64,000 bases of DNA. Origin: Streptococcus pluranimalium. Its GTDB lineage: Bacteria; Bacillota; Bacilli; Lactobacillales; Streptococcaceae. The notes under the pieces were generated by a model. It was not told the DNA's origin. It did not search any database and saw nothing but the letters and a program-made list of their open reading frames with translations. The translations under genes were made by a program, and so were the position numbers. This document shows, in pieces, positions 7,780 to 19,088 of the stretch. Position 1 is the first letter of the stretch. Each line of letters begins with the position of its first letter. The stretch covers positions 1,556,001-1,620,000 of the forward strand of contig NZ_CP025536.1 in the NCBI RefSeq assembly GCF_002953735.1, written 5' to 3'.

Positions 7780-9663
7780 TTAGTCAGTAGTTTCTGGTTG
7801 GCTGTTTGCATCACCTGTTGCTTCCGTTGAATGGTTGGAACTAGAAGAACTACTTGATGAAGAGGTCTGATTACTACTATCCGTATCTATCTCCTCAGAA
7901 GATGATGACGGTTGCGTCGATGATGGTTCAGGAGTTGTTAGATATAATGTTACCGTTTCTCCAGATGAGAGTTCAACAGACGTCCCTGCATATGGGTATT
8001 GTGCATAAACCGTTGCCGATGACGACGGTTGATCTGAATCTGTCTGAATCTGAGAAGCTTTAAATCCTAGGTCTAATAAAGCATTCTTGGCATCTGCATA
8101 ACTGTAACCAACCAAAGTTGGTATTGTTACTGTTGAAGCTGTTGCTACTTCAAAAATAATCTTATCATTACCTGAAGGGTTAAAATCTTCGCCAGCTTCT
8201 GGAGTCTGACTAACAATTTCTCCCGGTTCATACTGATTATTTGTAACTTCTTTTTTGACAATTTGATTTTTAGACAAACCATAATTTTCCGTCAAATCAC
8301 TAACAGCATCCCTATATGACATCCCGGTATAATCTGTCATAACAAAGCGTTTAGAACCTTTTGAAACTAGTAAATCAACTTCGCTTCCCTCTTTTTGAGT
8401 GGTTCCTGATTTCGGTGTTGTTGAAATGACCTTTCCTTCCTCAACACTGTCACTTTCTTTACGAGAAACAGCTCCTACAGTCAAACCAGCCTCTTCTAGA
8501 GTGGCTTGAGCTTCTTGGATTGTTTGCCCTGAGACATCAGGAACTGTTGCACTATCATTGCTACTTGACATAAAGAAGAATGCAAAACCGGCTAGTAATA
8601 AAACGAGGGCCAAAATGAAAAATCGGAATAGACGTTGCCAAAAAGGTTTCTTAGACTTTTTAGATGACGGCGGTGTAGAGGCGTCTTTTTTAGAAGCTTC
8701 CTTTTCTTTAGGCACTTCAACACTATCCGAAGCAACTGCTGCTTTAGGTGCCTCTTTAACAGGTGAAGGCTCAATTTTAGGTAATGTCTTAGTATCTGTT
8801 GTATCTTGAAAAACTAACTTTGATTCTCTAGCACGGCGCGAATCTAGGGATGTCCCTAAATCTTGATACATATCTGTCGTTGATACATAGCGATCTCCGA
8901 GCTTTTTAGCAGTTGCTTTGATAACAACATTCTCCAAAGCTTGTGGAACATTTCGATTTTCAAAAATAATCGATGGCAAAGGTTTTTGAAAGTGTTGCAA
9001 TGCAATCGTAACAGCACTATCACCATCAAATGGGATATGACAAGTCAACATTTCAAACAACATGATACCCATAGCATAAATATCACTTTGTATCGTTGCT
9101 TTAGAGCCTCGTGCTTGCTCTGGTGACAAGTAATGAACACTTCCTAACATCGAATTTGTCTGTGTCAAACTTGTCTCTGCAAAGGCTACAGCAATCCCAA
9201 AATCAGTTACCTTAGCTACTCCGTCTTTTGTCAAAAGAACATTCTGTGGTTTCAAGTCACGATGAACAATTCCTTTTTGATGAGCCAGCTGCATAGCTGA
9301 TAACACCTCACTCATGATACGAACTGTCTCAGTATTAGAAAGAGGTGCATGATCTTGAATATACTTCTTTAAATCTGAACCATTAACGTATTCCATGGCA
9401 AGGAATTGTTGTCCATCTTCTTCGCCGATATCTCTGATAGCTACAATGTTAGGATGATTTAATTCAGCCATCGCACGCGCTTCTCTCTGGAAACGCGCGA
9501 CTGCAATTTGATCTGTTTGATAATTGGTTCGAAGCACCTTAATCGCTACTTCTTCATTATCCAAAATCAAATCATGTGCCAAATAAACATCAGCCATGCC
9601 ACCGCGACCGATAGATTTTAAAATACGATAACGCCCAGCAAATAATTTGCCGATTTGGATCAT
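7780..9663 (-). CDS. stk: PASTA-domain serine/threonine kinase (Stk/StkP/PknB)
   Basis: This 627-residue membrane kinase senses peptidoglycan or lipid II and phosphorylates division and wall proteins. The kinase domain (about 1-275) has GRGGMADVY near 19-27, catalytic HRDLKPQN near 135, and DFG near 154. A basic juxtamembrane linker leads to one transmembrane helix at about 345-363. Three extracellular PASTA repeats follow to about residue 570, and then a Ser/Thr-rich tail. Streptococcal homologues have three or four PASTA repeats. Its start overlaps the stp stop by 1 bp. MapZ and GpsB, established StkP partners in pneumococcus, are encoded about 10 kb away in this window. Confidence 0.95.
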   Translation of the reverse strand: MIQIGKLFAGRYRILKSIGRGGMADVYLAHDLILDNEEVAIKVLRTNYQTDQIAVARFQREARAMAELNHPNIVAIRDIGEEDGQQFLAMEYVNGSDLKKYIQDHAPLSNTETVRIMSEVLSAMQLAHQKGIVHRDLKPQNVLLTKDGVAKVTDFGIAVAFAETSLTQTNSMLGSVHYLSPEQARGSKATIQSDIYAMGIMLFEMLTCHIPFDGDSAVTIALQHFQKPLPSIIFENRNVPQALENVVIKATAKKLGDRYVSTTDMYQDLGTSLDSRRARESKLVFQDTTDTKTLPKIEPSPVKEAPKAAVASDSVEVPKEKEASKKDASTPPSSKKSKKPFWQRLFRFFILALVLLLAGFAFFFMSSSNDSATVPDVSGQTIQEAQATLEEAGLTVGAVSRKESDSVEEGKVISTTPKSGTTQKEGSEVDLLVSKGSKRFVMTDYTGMSYRDAVSDLTENYGLSKNQIVKKEVTNNQYEPGEIVSQTPEAGEDFNPSGNDKIIFEVATASTVTIPTLVGYSYADAKNALLDLGFKASQIQTDSDQPSSSATVYAQYPYAGTSVELSSGETVTLYLTTPEPSSTQPSSSSEEIDTDSSNQTSSSSSSSSSNHSTEATGDANSQPETTD

Positions 9664-10403
9664 TAAGCATCCTCCTCGTTATAAGCAACCAAGACAACGG
9701 TAATGTTATCAAGACCACCTGCTTCATTTGCCGCCTCGACCAAGTTTTCTACCTTCTCTTGAAGCATCTTATCTGATAAGATAATCTCTAATTTATCTTG
9801 ACGATTTACCATGTTGGATAAACCATCACTATTAACTAAGATAAAATCACCTGATTGAAGAGGTTGGATTCCAAGATCGATGTCTAGTGGGCTAGCCTGT
9901 CCGATAGATTGAGTAATAATATTCTTTTGTGGATGGACTGCTGCTTCTTCTTCTGTTAGTTGACCAGCTTTTACCAATTCGTTAACCAAAGAGTGATCAC
10001 TTGTTAATTGTGTATACTCTCCATCACGAATTAAGGCTATGCGAGAATCACCAACATGAGCATATAACACAACATCTTGAACAAAAGCTAAAACTTCAAT
10101 TGTTGTTCCCATTCCACTGAACTCTTCTGTAGCACCTAATGCATGAATCTTTTGATTCTCTGCTTCAATTGCTACTAACATCCAGTCGCGGATTTGCTCA
10201 AGATCAGTATAATCGGTATCTGCCCATTGACTACCTAGATCTGTAACAGCCATCTCACTAGCAATATTTCCAGCGCGATGCCCACCCATGCCGTCAGCTA
10301 AAACGACAAGTGTCACATCGCTCTGATTTTTGTATTGATTTACAAAATCTTGATTATTGGAACGTTTCCTTCCAATATCAGTTAAAAGTGAAATTTCTAT
10401 CAT
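9663..10403 (-). CDS. stp: PP2C-type serine/threonine phosphatase (Stp/PhpP)
   Basis: This 246-residue cytoplasmic metal-dependent phosphatase reverses Stk phosphorylation. The PP2C metal-binding motifs are visible: [13 protein letters not shown] near 37-49, HVGDSRIAL near 116, NSDGLSNMV near 190 and [11 protein letters not shown] near 228. It is translationally coupled to stk through a 1-bp overlap and lies 45 bp after rsmB in the same direction. Confidence 0.95.
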   Translation of the reverse strand: MIEISLLTDIGRKRSNNQDFVNQYKNQSDVTLVVLADGMGGHRAGNIASEMAVTDLGSQWADTDYTDLEQIRDWMLVAIEAENQKIHALGATEEFSGMGTTIEVLAFVQDVVLYAHVGDSRIALIRDGEYTQLTSDHSLVNELVKAGQLTEEEAAVHPQKNIITQSIGQASPLDIDLGIQPLQSGDFILVNSDGLSNMVNRQDKLEIILSDKMLQEKVENLVEAANEAGGLDNITVVLVAYNEEDA

Positions 10404-10448
10404 CTATATGCCTTTCTGACGAATGCCAGCTTTCCTCCTACTAAGTCA

Positions 10449-11771
10449 CTAGGCTTTTTTACGCAATTTTGCAATAAAGAAACCATCGGTATGATATTGT
10501 TCCGGCGTAATTAACAAACAGCCATCCACTATAATATCTTTCTTATCGTGATCTAAAGCTACTTGCTCAAAATCAGGATGACTAGCCAAAAAAGCCTTAA
10601 TAACTTCTTGGTTTTCTTCTCTGAAAATAGTGCAAGTACTATAGGTCATTATACCACCTTTACGCAAGGTTTGACAAACACTAGACAGAATCTCTAATTG
10701 AACTGCCTGCAAACTAACAAAATCCAGACTATCCTTATTGTATTTAATATCTGGTTTTCGACGGATGAGACCAATCCCTGAACAAGGTGCGTCAACTAAA
10801 ATTTTATCAAAACTTTCTACTGGAAAGGCCTTTGCAACTTCTCTAGCATCCAATTGTTTGGTTTCAATCTTATCAGCTAGTCCAAGTCTTTTTGCATTTT
10901 CTTGAATCAGTGCCAATTTATGATCATATAAATCTAGCGCAGTAATTTTCCCAGACGATAAATAAGAAGCCATGTGTACTGTCTTGCCACCAGGAGCAGC
11001 GCAGGCATCTAAAATCAATTCTGGACCTTTAATATCAAGGGTCGGAGCTACTAATTGACTGGTCTCATCTTGAATAGTAATAGCACCATTTTGAAAAGCA
11101 AGGCTTGAAGCAAAATGTCCTGATGATTTGGTCAAGCCAACTGGTGATAAGGACGAATAATCTGCCTGGAAATTTTCCTTGAATTCTTCAAGTCGATGAG
11201 GTTCTGTCACACGGATACTCGCCTTATTCCGCTCAAAGAGACTGGCAAAGATTTTTTCTGCTCGCTCTTGACCATATTGTTTGATGAGTTTTTTTACTAA
11301 CCAGACTGGAAGGGAATATTTAATAGAATAACGTTTATTAACACGCTTAATAGTGTCAATATTTGGTAAATCAACTGAGGTTACTTTACGAAGAACAGCA
11401 TTGATTAATTTCTCAGCTCCTCTATTGTTACCACGATTTTTAGCGATAGCAACCGCATCATTAACGACCGCATGAGCAGGTAACTTATCCAGATAAATCA
11501 GCTGATAAGCACTAAGCATGAGCAAGTCATAAACCCAAGGATCCAATTTATCTCTATCTTCGATAAAATGCGCCAAATACCATTCTAGGGTGATTTTACG
11601 TGCAACAGTCCCATAGACAATCTCCGTAATCAATCCCTTGTCTCTATCATCATAGTGACGATTATTAAGTAAGCTATTGAGAGCAATATTTGAATAAGCT
11701 TCTTCGTGAAAGACTTTCTCTAGGGCAATTAAGGCGCCTCCACGCGCCATTTTTTTCCAATCATTCGCCAA
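10449..11771 (-). CDS. rsmB: 16S rRNA m5C967 methyltransferase RsmB
   Basis: RsmB (Sun/Fmu) methylates C967 of 16S rRNA. An N-terminal NusB-like domain covers about residues 1-140. The catalytic domain has the SAM site [14 protein letters not shown] near 255 and the catalytic cysteine pair in VDAPCSGIG and YSTCTIF. I chose the TTG at 11771 (protein begins [11 protein letters not shown] after Met, 440 residues), because GGTGAT lies at a suitable distance and it aligns with family N-termini. In-frame TTG and GTG codons at 11783 and 11780 are alternatives. The start overlaps fmt by 11 bp. Confidence 0.9.
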   Translation of the reverse strand: MANDWKKMARGGALIALEKVFHEEAYSNIALNSLLNNRHYDDRDKGLITEIVYGTVARKITLEWYLAHFIEDRDKLDPWVYDLLMLSAYQLIYLDKLPAHAVVNDAVAIAKNRGNNRGAEKLINAVLRKVTSVDLPNIDTIKRVNKRYSIKYSLPVWLVKKLIKQYGQERAEKIFASLFERNKASIRVTEPHRLEEFKENFQADYSSLSPVGLTKSSGHFASSLAFQNGAITIQDETSQLVAPTLDIKGPELILDACAAPGGKTVHMASYLSSGKITALDLYDHKLALIQENAKRLGLADKIETKQLDAREVAKAFPVESFDKILVDAPCSGIGLIRRKPDIKYNKDSLDFVSLQAVQLEILSSVCQTLRKGGIMTYSTCTIFREENQEVIKAFLASHPDFEQVALDHDKKDIIVDGCLLITPEQYHTDGFFIAKLRKKA

Positions 11772-12702
11772 AGCTATCACCAACTTCTAAATCACGTCCA
11801 AGACCATTGAGAAAATCTGAAATAGCCATCTGTGGTTTTCCAAAAGGTTGGACACGTTTGAGGGAGAGAGCACCGTTACCTGTTGCCACAACAAGAGTTT
11901 TTTTGGTCTTTTCAATAATGTAACCCGGCTGTCCTTGTCCATCAACGCGTTCAACTTCATAAATCTTGAAACGTTTACCATTCCAAAGAGTATGAGCAAT
12001 AGGCCATGGATTTAAACCACGGATAAGATTGAAAATCTCTTGATTAGATTTGGTCCAATCAATGCGCTCTTCCTCAGATGAAATATTCGGTGAGAAAGTA
12101 ACCTGAGTCTCATCTTGTGGTTCTGGTTCAATATTACCAGCGATATAGTCTGGCAAGGTCTTCAAGAGCAGATCACGTCCAAGAATGGCTAATTTTTCAA
12201 ACATGGTTCCCAAATTATCCTCATCAGTGATAGGAATGGCAGCCTTAGCAATCATATCCCCCGCATCCATTTGACGAACCATTTCCATGATGGTAATCCC
12301 TGCTTCCTTATCACCATTGATAATAGCGTATTGAATAGGAGCTCCACCACGGTACTTAGGTAACAAAGACCCATGAACGTTAACAGCAAAATCAACCGAG
12401 TCTAGAAGTTTTCCTGGTAAAAATTGTCCAAAAGCCGCTGTCACAATACCATCTGCACCAAGAGCCATAATATCTGACATCTCTTGACTGCCAGATAACT
12501 TTTCTGGCTGATAAACTGGAAGGTTATGTTCTAAAGCAACTTCTTTTACCGGAGTCATTTTAATTTCTTTTTTACGACCAACAGCACGGTCAGGCTGAGT
12601 GACAACAGCTAAAATGTCATATGAACCATCAGCGATGATTCCTTTTAAAACAGTTGCTGCTAAATCAGGGGTTCCCATGAAAATTAATTTTGATTTTGTC
12701 AT
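11761..12702 (-). CDS. fmt: Methionyl-tRNA formyltransferase
   Basis: Fmt formylates initiator Met-tRNA using 10-formyl-THF. The 313-residue length is normal. [19 protein letters not shown] near 107-125 carries the catalytic Asn and His, and MDAGDMI near 145 carries the Asp. The C-terminal OB-like tRNA-binding domain follows from about 205. It is normally directly downstream of priA; here 274 bp lie between them. It overlaps rsmB at its 3' end. Confidence 0.96.
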   Translation of the reverse strand: MTKSKLIFMGTPDLAATVLKGIIADGSYDILAVVTQPDRAVGRKKEIKMTPVKEVALEHNLPVYQPEKLSGSQEMSDIMALGADGIVTAAFGQFLPGKLLDSVDFAVNVHGSLLPKYRGGAPIQYAIINGDKEAGITIMEMVRQMDAGDMIAKAAIPITDEDNLGTMFEKLAILGRDLLLKTLPDYIAGNIEPEPQDETQVTFSPNISSEEERIDWTKSNQEIFNLIRGLNPWPIAHTLWNGKRFKIYEVERVDGQGQPGYIIEKTKKTLVVATGNGALSLKRVQPFGKPQMAISDFLNGLGRDLEVGDSFGE

Positions 12703-12796
12703 ATTGTTTCACTTCTACTTTCTGATAATCCTACTTATTTTACCATAAATCCAATAAAAATGAGATTAGGCAGTAGCCTCTGTTCTTCAATCATCA

Positions 12797-12955
12797 TTAA
12801 GAAAATGGGCTATCAAATCTATTTTTTGAATGATCAATTTTTAAGACGACGCATGGTAGGCTAACATTGCTTACAGGACTTCGTAAAAAAACCATACGTC
12901 TGTTGTCACCTACATAAACATTTCTAACTTGAAGGACTATTTGAATATCTTTCAC
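12797..12955 (-). CDS. Possible 52-residue ORF after priA (unidentified)
   Basis: The frame that ends priA stays open for 59 more codons past its TGA. A GTG at 12955 would give a 52-residue product with segments such as VKDIQIVLQVRNVYVGDN and MVFLRSPVSNVSLPCVVLKI, which look protein-like. No convincing ribosome binding site precedes the GTG. I do not recognise the sequence. It may be a small gene, a remnant of a larger gene, or chance; the only context is the unusually wide gap between priA and fmt. Confidence 0.25.
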   Translation of the reverse strand: MKDIQIVLQVRNVYVGDNRRMVFLRSPVSNVSLPCVVLKIDHSKNRFDSPFS

Positions 12956-12976
12956 ATAAACAAGTTCTGTAATCTC

Positions 12977-15367
12977 TCACATCATATTTTGCGGTTCATT
13001 ATCAATAGTCACACGAAGTTGCTTATTTTCTGGTTTTTGGGTCCATTCTAAAAGAGCATTTAGTGCTGTTTCTAGTTGTTCCTCAAAGCGATACTTGATG
13101 ATAATCTGATAATGAAATGTATTATGGGTTCTAGCGATCGGTTTAGGTGTTGGTCCTAAGAACCTGACATTGTCTGACAGATGACCTTTTAAACCTTTGA
13201 AAACATCGTAAGCTTTACGAACGGCTTCTTGTTCCTCCTGGTGAGATAAAGTAATACCCACTGTGTAATAGTAGGGTGGATAGCCCATCTTCTGACGAAT
13301 CTTCATTTCATAGGCATAAAAACCTTCAAAATCTTGTTTCTGAGCAAAACGGATAGCATAATGATCAGGATTATAAGTCTGCACTAAAACTTCGCCTGCT
13401 TTATCAGCTCTGCCAGCCCGCCCAGCTACCTGCGTTAAGAGCTGAAAAGTTCGCTCACTTGCCCTAAAATCCGGTAGGTTAAGTGAAGTGTCAGCATTTA
13501 ATACCCCAACCAAAGTGACATTCGGAAAATCCAAGCCCTTTGCAATCATCTGTGTCCCCAAGAGGATATCAGCTTCATGATTCCCAAAGGCTTTAAGAAG
13601 GTTTTCGTGGGCTCCCTTGCGACGAGTCGTGTCCACATCCATTCGTAGGATCCTGGCTTTTGGCAAGAGTTCTTGTAATTCATCAAAGGCCTTCTGAGTC
13701 CCTGTACCGTAGTAACGAATGCTCTTACTCTGACAGGACGGGCATTCCCGAGGAATAACCTTTTGAAAATCACAATAATGGCACTTCATAGTTTTGGTAT
13801 CCATATGAAGAGTCAAAGAAATATCACAATTAGGGCATTCATCTACGTAACCACACTCACGGCACATAACAAAACTAGAATAACCGCGTCGGTTGAGCAT
13901 AAGAACAACTTGCTCTTGTTTATCTAGCTTTTCTTGGATTTTTTCAATTAATGCAGGTGTAAAATTGCTGGTTTCCTGTTGACCAATATAATCTCTGAAA
14001 TCAACAACGTCAACCTTAGGAATTCTGGCATTAGGATTAGCTCTCTCAGTAAGTTCTAAAAAGTGATAGACACCTTTACTTGCTCGAGCCCTCGTTTCAA
14101 TAGCAGGCGTTGCTGAACCTAGCACTAAGGCTGCTCTGTGAGTTTTAGATCTTAATAGCGCCACATCTCTGGCGTGGTAACGAGGATTAGATTCCTGTTT
14201 ATAGGTAGCTTCATGCTCTTCATCGATAATAATAGCACCGATATGATCAAGTGGTACAAAAATAGCTGACCTTGCTCCAACCACAACCTTGGCTTGCCCG
14301 GATTTTATTTTTCGCCATTCATCAAATTTCTCACCATCAGAAAGTCCCGAATGCATGATAGCCACTTGCTCACCAAATCGAGAAATAAAGCGATTGGTCA
14401 TCTGTGGAGTCAAGGAGATTTCGGGAACAAGAACAATAGCTGTCTTTCCCATTTTTAAAACACGATCAATCACATGCAAATAAACTTCCGTTTTCCCAGA
14501 ACCTGTAATCCCTTCTAGGAGAAAAGGCTTTGTATCTTCTTGACCGATAGCTTGTGAAATAGCATCAACAGCCTGAGCTTGCTGGTCATTTAAGGCAAGA
14601 AAATGACTGCTTTCAACCGACTCAAAATAAGCTGCTGATCGCTGCACTACTTCTTGACGTTCGATGAGAGCACCTTTTTGAATGAAATAATTGACCACAT
14701 CTCTTGAATATTGTTTATTAAGGTCACTAGCTTTTATAGAAAAAGAATCGTCTTGTGCTAATAACCAAGCTTTAGCTTCCTGACGCTTTTTGGCTCGTTT
14801 AGAAATGTCCAAGTCAGCCAAAACCGACTTATCCAAATCTAAGAATTTTTCAGTCTTGACCTTCTTTTTATCACGAGCTAGGTAATCCACTCGTATACGT
14901 TTAGCTGCAATGAGACGATTAACCTGTTTTCGTTTGTTTTCTGGAATATCTGAATAAGAAAGACTCTCACATCTTCCAAAAATAGTTTCTTTATCACGAT
15001 GTGATAATTCCTCACTTGGCTGAAGACGCTTATCATATTGCGAGTTGAGAAGGCTGGGAATCATGCTTTTAAGCAATGTGATTTTATAAGAAAAGACAGC
15101 CTTTCGCATAACATCTGCTAACCGTAATTGTTCTGGATTCAAAACAGGTTCCAAATCTAGCAAGTCTGCAATAGATTTTAACTCTTGAGGATCAGCATTG
15201 TTTTCTAGCGAAACGACAAAACCTTGCAAAAGTCTATTACCTTTTCCAAAAGGCACATGGACTCTTGAGCCAACTTGTATTAGCTCTTCAAACATTTCTG
15301 GCACTGAATAGGTGAACGGTTTATCCGTTTGCATCAAGGGCACATCAACAATAATTTGAGCTTGCAT
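12977..15367 (-). CDS. priA: Primosomal protein N' (replication restart helicase PriA)
   Basis: PriA reloads the replisome at stalled forks. The 796-residue protein has an N-terminal DNA-binding domain, Walker A GITGSGKTEVY near 286-296 and DEEHEATYKQE near 380. The cysteine-rich zinc region follows near 502-550 (CRECGYVDECPNC, then CHYCD and CPSCQS), and the C-terminal helicase motifs include QVAGRAGRADKAGEV. It follows rpoZ and gmk in the usual streptococcal order. Confidence 0.96.
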   Translation of the reverse strand: MQAQIIVDVPLMQTDKPFTYSVPEMFEELIQVGSRVHVPFGKGNRLLQGFVVSLENNADPQELKSIADLLDLEPVLNPEQLRLADVMRKAVFSYKITLLKSMIPSLLNSQYDKRLQPSEELSHRDKETIFGRCESLSYSDIPENKRKQVNRLIAAKRIRVDYLARDKKKVKTEKFLDLDKSVLADLDISKRAKKRQEAKAWLLAQDDSFSIKASDLNKQYSRDVVNYFIQKGALIERQEVVQRSAAYFESVESSHFLALNDQQAQAVDAISQAIGQEDTKPFLLEGITGSGKTEVYLHVIDRVLKMGKTAIVLVPEISLTPQMTNRFISRFGEQVAIMHSGLSDGEKFDEWRKIKSGQAKVVVGARSAIFVPLDHIGAIIIDEEHEATYKQESNPRYHARDVALLRSKTHRAALVLGSATPAIETRARASKGVYHFLELTERANPNARIPKVDVVDFRDYIGQQETSNFTPALIEKIQEKLDKQEQVVLMLNRRGYSSFVMCRECGYVDECPNCDISLTLHMDTKTMKCHYCDFQKVIPRECPSCQSKSIRYYGTGTQKAFDELQELLPKARILRMDVDTTRRKGAHENLLKAFGNHEADILLGTQMIAKGLDFPNVTLVGVLNADTSLNLPDFRASERTFQLLTQVAGRAGRADKAGEVLVQTYNPDHYAIRFAQKQDFEGFYAYEMKIRQKMGYPPYYYTVGITLSHQEEQEAVRKAYDVFKGLKGHLSDNVRFLGPTPKPIARTHNTFHYQIIIKYRFEEQLETALNALLEWTQKPENKQLRVTIDNEPQNMM

Positions 15368-15454
15368 AGGTCTCCTTTTGAACTAAGCGATAGTGAATAA
15401 TCGGATTGTTAGTATTCCTCTGAAAATTGAAAAAAGCTAAGATTGCAATCAACC

Positions 15455-15772
15455 TTAGACTTTTTGTCCCTCTTCTTGTTCTTCTTTTGCGATTTGTTCT
15501 TTAATTTTGCGTTCTTCCTCTTCTTTAGCAAGACGCTCCACTTCTGCTTTTCGACGAACAGATTCACGTTTTGCGACTGGATCTGGATGGATGGTTACAT
15601 AGCCAGCTTCAATCTCTTCCAAAGCACGAAGTGTTGATTTTTCAGATTTGAATTCTTTAGTTGCTTTGGCACCAGCTTCTAATTCATGGGCACGTTTAGC
15701 TTGTAAAATAACCAAAGAGTATTTTGAAGGCACTTTATCCAATAATTTATCAATCGAAGGTTTTAACATCAT
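15455..15772 (-). CDS. rpoZ: RNA polymerase omega subunit
   Basis: Omega helps assemble and stabilise RNA polymerase. The 105-residue protein starts [20 protein letters not shown] and has the conserved [10 protein letters not shown] motif near residue 25. The C-terminal third is a charged Lys/Glu helix, as in other streptococci. It lies 25 bp downstream of gmk, the near-universal pairing. Confidence 0.94.
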   Translation of the reverse strand: MMLKPSIDKLLDKVPSKYSLVILQAKRAHELEAGAKATKEFKSEKSTLRALEEIEAGYVTIHPDPVAKRESVRRKAEVERLAKEEEERKIKEQIAKEEQEEGQKV

Positions 15773-15797
15773 AAGCGTTTTATCTCTTTTCTAAATC

Positions 15798-16451
<654 letters not shown>

Positions 16452-16518
16452 CTATTATACCAAATAGGTAAGATATTTCAAGTTAATTGAACAGCTTTTC
16501 CAATTGGTCAGCCATACG

Positions 16519-16544
16519 AAAAAGAGAGGTTTTCCCTCTCTTTT
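16519..16544 (-). terminator. Terminator of rny
   Basis: AAAAGAGAGG and its complement form a 10-bp stem with flanking A and T tracts 4 nt beyond the rny stop on the minus strand. Confidence 0.75.
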
Positions 16545-16547
16545 ATA

Positions 16548-18155
16548 CTATTTGGCGTAATCAATAGCACGGAACTCACGGATAACCGTAACCTTGATAT
16601 TACCTGGATAATCCAAATTATTTTCAATTTTTTCTCTTACTTTATGCGACAAAATCGTCACCTGATCATCGCTTAGCTTCTTAGGATGAACCATAATACG
16701 AATTTCACGACCAGCTTGAAGAGCGAAACTATTTTGAACACCATCAAAGCTTGAAGCAATCTCTTCTAAGTCACGTAAACGTTTGATGTAGTTCTCCATT
16801 GACTCATTACGAGCACCTGGTCGAGCTGAACTAAGGGCATCTGCCGCAGCAACTAGGACTGCAATCACACTATCTGGCTCTACATCACCGTGATGGCTGG
16901 CAATAGTATTGACAACAACTGGGTTTTCTTTATATTTACGAGCAAACTCAGTTCCAATCTCAACGTGACTACCTTCTACTTCTCGGTCAATAGCCTTACC
17001 CATATCATGCAAGAAGCCTGCACGACGAGCAAGTGAAACATTTTCACCCAATTCACCTGCCATGATACCAGCTAGCTTACCAACTTCAACAGAGTGGCGA
17101 AGGACATTTTGTCCAAAGGATGTTCTAAACTGCAATCGTCCCATAATCTTGATAAGATCTGGATGAAGATTAGGAGCGCCAATTTCATAGGCAGCCTCTT
17201 CACCATATTCACGGATACGATTATCTAATTCTTGACGATTCTTTTCAACCAGCTCTTCGATACGAGCAGGATGAATACGACCATCTGAAATCAAAGCTTC
17301 CAAAGTCATGCGAGCAATTTCACGACGGATTGGATCAAAGCCAGAGAGAACAACCACTTCAGGTGTGTCATCAATAATGATATCAATCCCTGTTAGACTT
17401 TCGAGTGTGCGGATATTACGTCCTTCACGCCCAATAATGCGTCCCTTCATACTATCATCTGGCAAGTGAACTGTTGTAATGGTTTGTTCAGTAACGTACT
17501 CACCAGCCATACGCTGCATCGCTTGCGACAACAAGTCTTTTGCCATTTTATCAGACTTATCTTTGATTTCTTGTTCCGATTCGCGAATCTTAGTTGCAAT
17601 TTCTTGCGTTAACTTAGATTCTGTTTCCATCAAAATGACTTCACGTGCTTCAGCGATAGTCATATGTCCTACACGCTCCAACTCTTCACGTTTCTCATCT
17701 TCTAATTTACTGATTTGATTTTCACGTTCATCGATATGTTTAGATTTATCAAAAAGGCTTTGCTCTTTAGATTCGAGTGTTTTTTCTTTTGTAGCTAAAT
17801 TCTCATCCTTGCGGTCAAGTGAATAAGCTCGTTCTGTTAAACGATTTTCTCTTTCTTTCAGCTCTTGTTTATCAGCTTTAAATTCCTGATCAACTTCTTC
17901 TCGATATTTTCTAGCTTCTTCTTTTGCTTCTAGGAGAAGTTCTTTTTGATGAGCAATGCTTTCTCTTTCAGCTGCTTGACGAATGGCTTGAGCTTCCATT
18001 TCTGCTTTCCCTCGCAAATTAACAGCATCCTGTTCAGCATTCAATAATGTCAATTCCGCTGCTTCTGTTGAAGACTTCATCTTCATCGTCATGATAGCGT
18101 AACCAACAGCTAAACCAATGAGGGCAAAAATCAATGTTATAATAACTTGCAACAT
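16548..18155 (-). CDS. rny: Ribonuclease Y
   Basis: RNase Y is the membrane-anchored endoribonuclease that starts mRNA decay in Firmicutes. The 535-residue protein has an N-terminal transmembrane helix (about 3-24), a long coiled coil to about 205, a KH domain with [16 protein letters not shown] near 235-250, and an HD domain with [10 protein letters not shown] near 365 and [12 protein letters not shown] near 400. Length and order match the family. It is transcribed divergently from luxS with a 409-bp gap. Confidence 0.96.
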   Translation of the reverse strand: MLQVIITLIFALIGLAVGYAIMTMKMKSSTEAAELTLLNAEQDAVNLRGKAEMEAQAIRQAAERESIAHQKELLLEAKEEARKYREEVDQEFKADKQELKERENRLTERAYSLDRKDENLATKEKTLESKEQSLFDKSKHIDERENQISKLEDEKREELERVGHMTIAEAREVILMETESKLTQEIATKIRESEQEIKDKSDKMAKDLLSQAMQRMAGEYVTEQTITTVHLPDDSMKGRIIGREGRNIRTLESLTGIDIIIDDTPEVVVLSGFDPIRREIARMTLEALISDGRIHPARIEELVEKNRQELDNRIREYGEEAAYEIGAPNLHPDLIKIMGRLQFRTSFGQNVLRHSVEVGKLAGIMAGELGENVSLARRAGFLHDMGKAIDREVEGSHVEIGTEFARKYKENPVVVNTIASHHGDVEPDSVIAVLVAAADALSSARPGARNESMENYIKRLRDLEEIASSFDGVQNSFALQAGREIRIMVHPKKLSDDQVTILSHKVREKIENNLDYPGNIKVTVIREFRAIDYAK

Positions 18156-18576
18156 CTTATTTACCTCAAAATTCTAAGGTTTCAATCTAGTCAAAACCAC
18201 TTTTAAGTCTATCATATTTTAAGACTTTATACAATGAAAAATTAGAAGGATTTAACCATCTTATTGCCATAATCATTGCTTTAAGATGAGTAAACTGTTT
18301 AAGACTAGCAAGATTTCTGAACTAAGAAAAGTAAGAGAAGATTAATAGCCTTCATCGCAAAAATCTCTCAGTAAGCATTCGCACAGCTCGATGATAAGTC
18401 TTTACCCTTATTCTCAGATTTACAGAAGGAATAGCCGCTATTTTTGTCATAAGTGATCTTCAGATAACTTATGAAACCACACTAAAATCTTGTGCTAACG
18501 CAAACTAGAATGCTTCATTAACGGCTCTCTCTTAGTATTTATGGTATGATAATCTTAGAAAAAAATGGAGGCGCTT
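18156..18576. other. Intergenic region between rny and luxS
   Basis: About 420 bp between divergent genes. It must hold the promoters of rny and luxS. A TATGAT at 18544-18549 is a reasonable luxS -10, and TATGAT-like sequence near 18210 could serve rny, but neither has a strong -35. I see no convincing small ORF or terminator in the middle. Confidence 0.5.
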
Positions 18577-19059
18577 ATGTCAAAAGAAGTTATTGTTGAA
18601 AGTTTTGAATTAGATCATACTATCGTTAAGGCACCTTACGTACGTCTTATCTCTGAAGAATCCGGTCCTATTGGGGATATCATTACTAACTTTGATATTC
18701 GACTTGTTCAACCGAATGAAGATTCCATTCCAACTGCTGGCTTACATACTATTGAACATCTACTAGCCAAGCTTATCCGTGAGCGTATTGATGGACTCAT
18801 CGACTGTTCTCCTTTTGGATGTCGTACTGGATTCCACATGATTATGTGGGGAAAACAAGACGCAACAGAAATTGCTAGTGTCATCAAATCTTCCCTTCAA
18901 GAAATTGCGAATGTCACCTCATGGGAAGATGTGCCAGGCACAACTATTGAATCATGTGGAAATTATAAGGATCATAGTTTATTTTCTGCCAAAGAATGGG
19001 CAAAACTAATTCTAGAAAAAGGAATTTCAGATGATCCCTTCACACGTCATATCGTCTAA
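18577..19059 (+). CDS. luxS: S-ribosylhomocysteine lyase (AI-2 synthase) LuxS
   Basis: LuxS splits S-ribosylhomocysteine into homocysteine and DPD, the precursor of autoinducer 2. The 160-residue protein has the metal-binding HTIEH motif near 54-58 and the catalytic cysteine in [11 protein letters not shown] near 83. I placed the start at 18577 because GGAGG at 18567-18571 lies just upstream; the ATG at 18565 precedes that site and would add four unusual residues. It ends in a bidirectional terminator shared with mapZ. Confidence 0.96.
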   Translation: MSKEVIVESFELDHTIVKAPYVRLISEESGPIGDIITNFDIRLVQPNEDSIPTAGLHTIEHLLAKLIRERIDGLIDCSPFGCRTGFHMIMWGKQDATEIASVIKSSLQEIANVTSWEDVPGTTIESCGNYKDHSLFSAKEWAKLILEKGISDDPFTRHIV

Positions 19060-19062
19060 AAC

Positions 19063-19088
19063 AAAAAAGAGGAAAAATCCTCTTTTTT
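19063..19088. terminator. Bidirectional terminator between luxS and mapZ
   Basis: AAAAAAGAGGA and TCCTCTTTTTT form an 11-bp stem with an AAAA loop. Poly-A on one side and poly-T on the other let it serve both convergent genes. Confidence 0.85.

Noticed and set aside
15413..15427. CodY box upstream of priA
   Set aside because: 12 of 15 match but with mismatches in the left core, and no reason for CodY control of priA.
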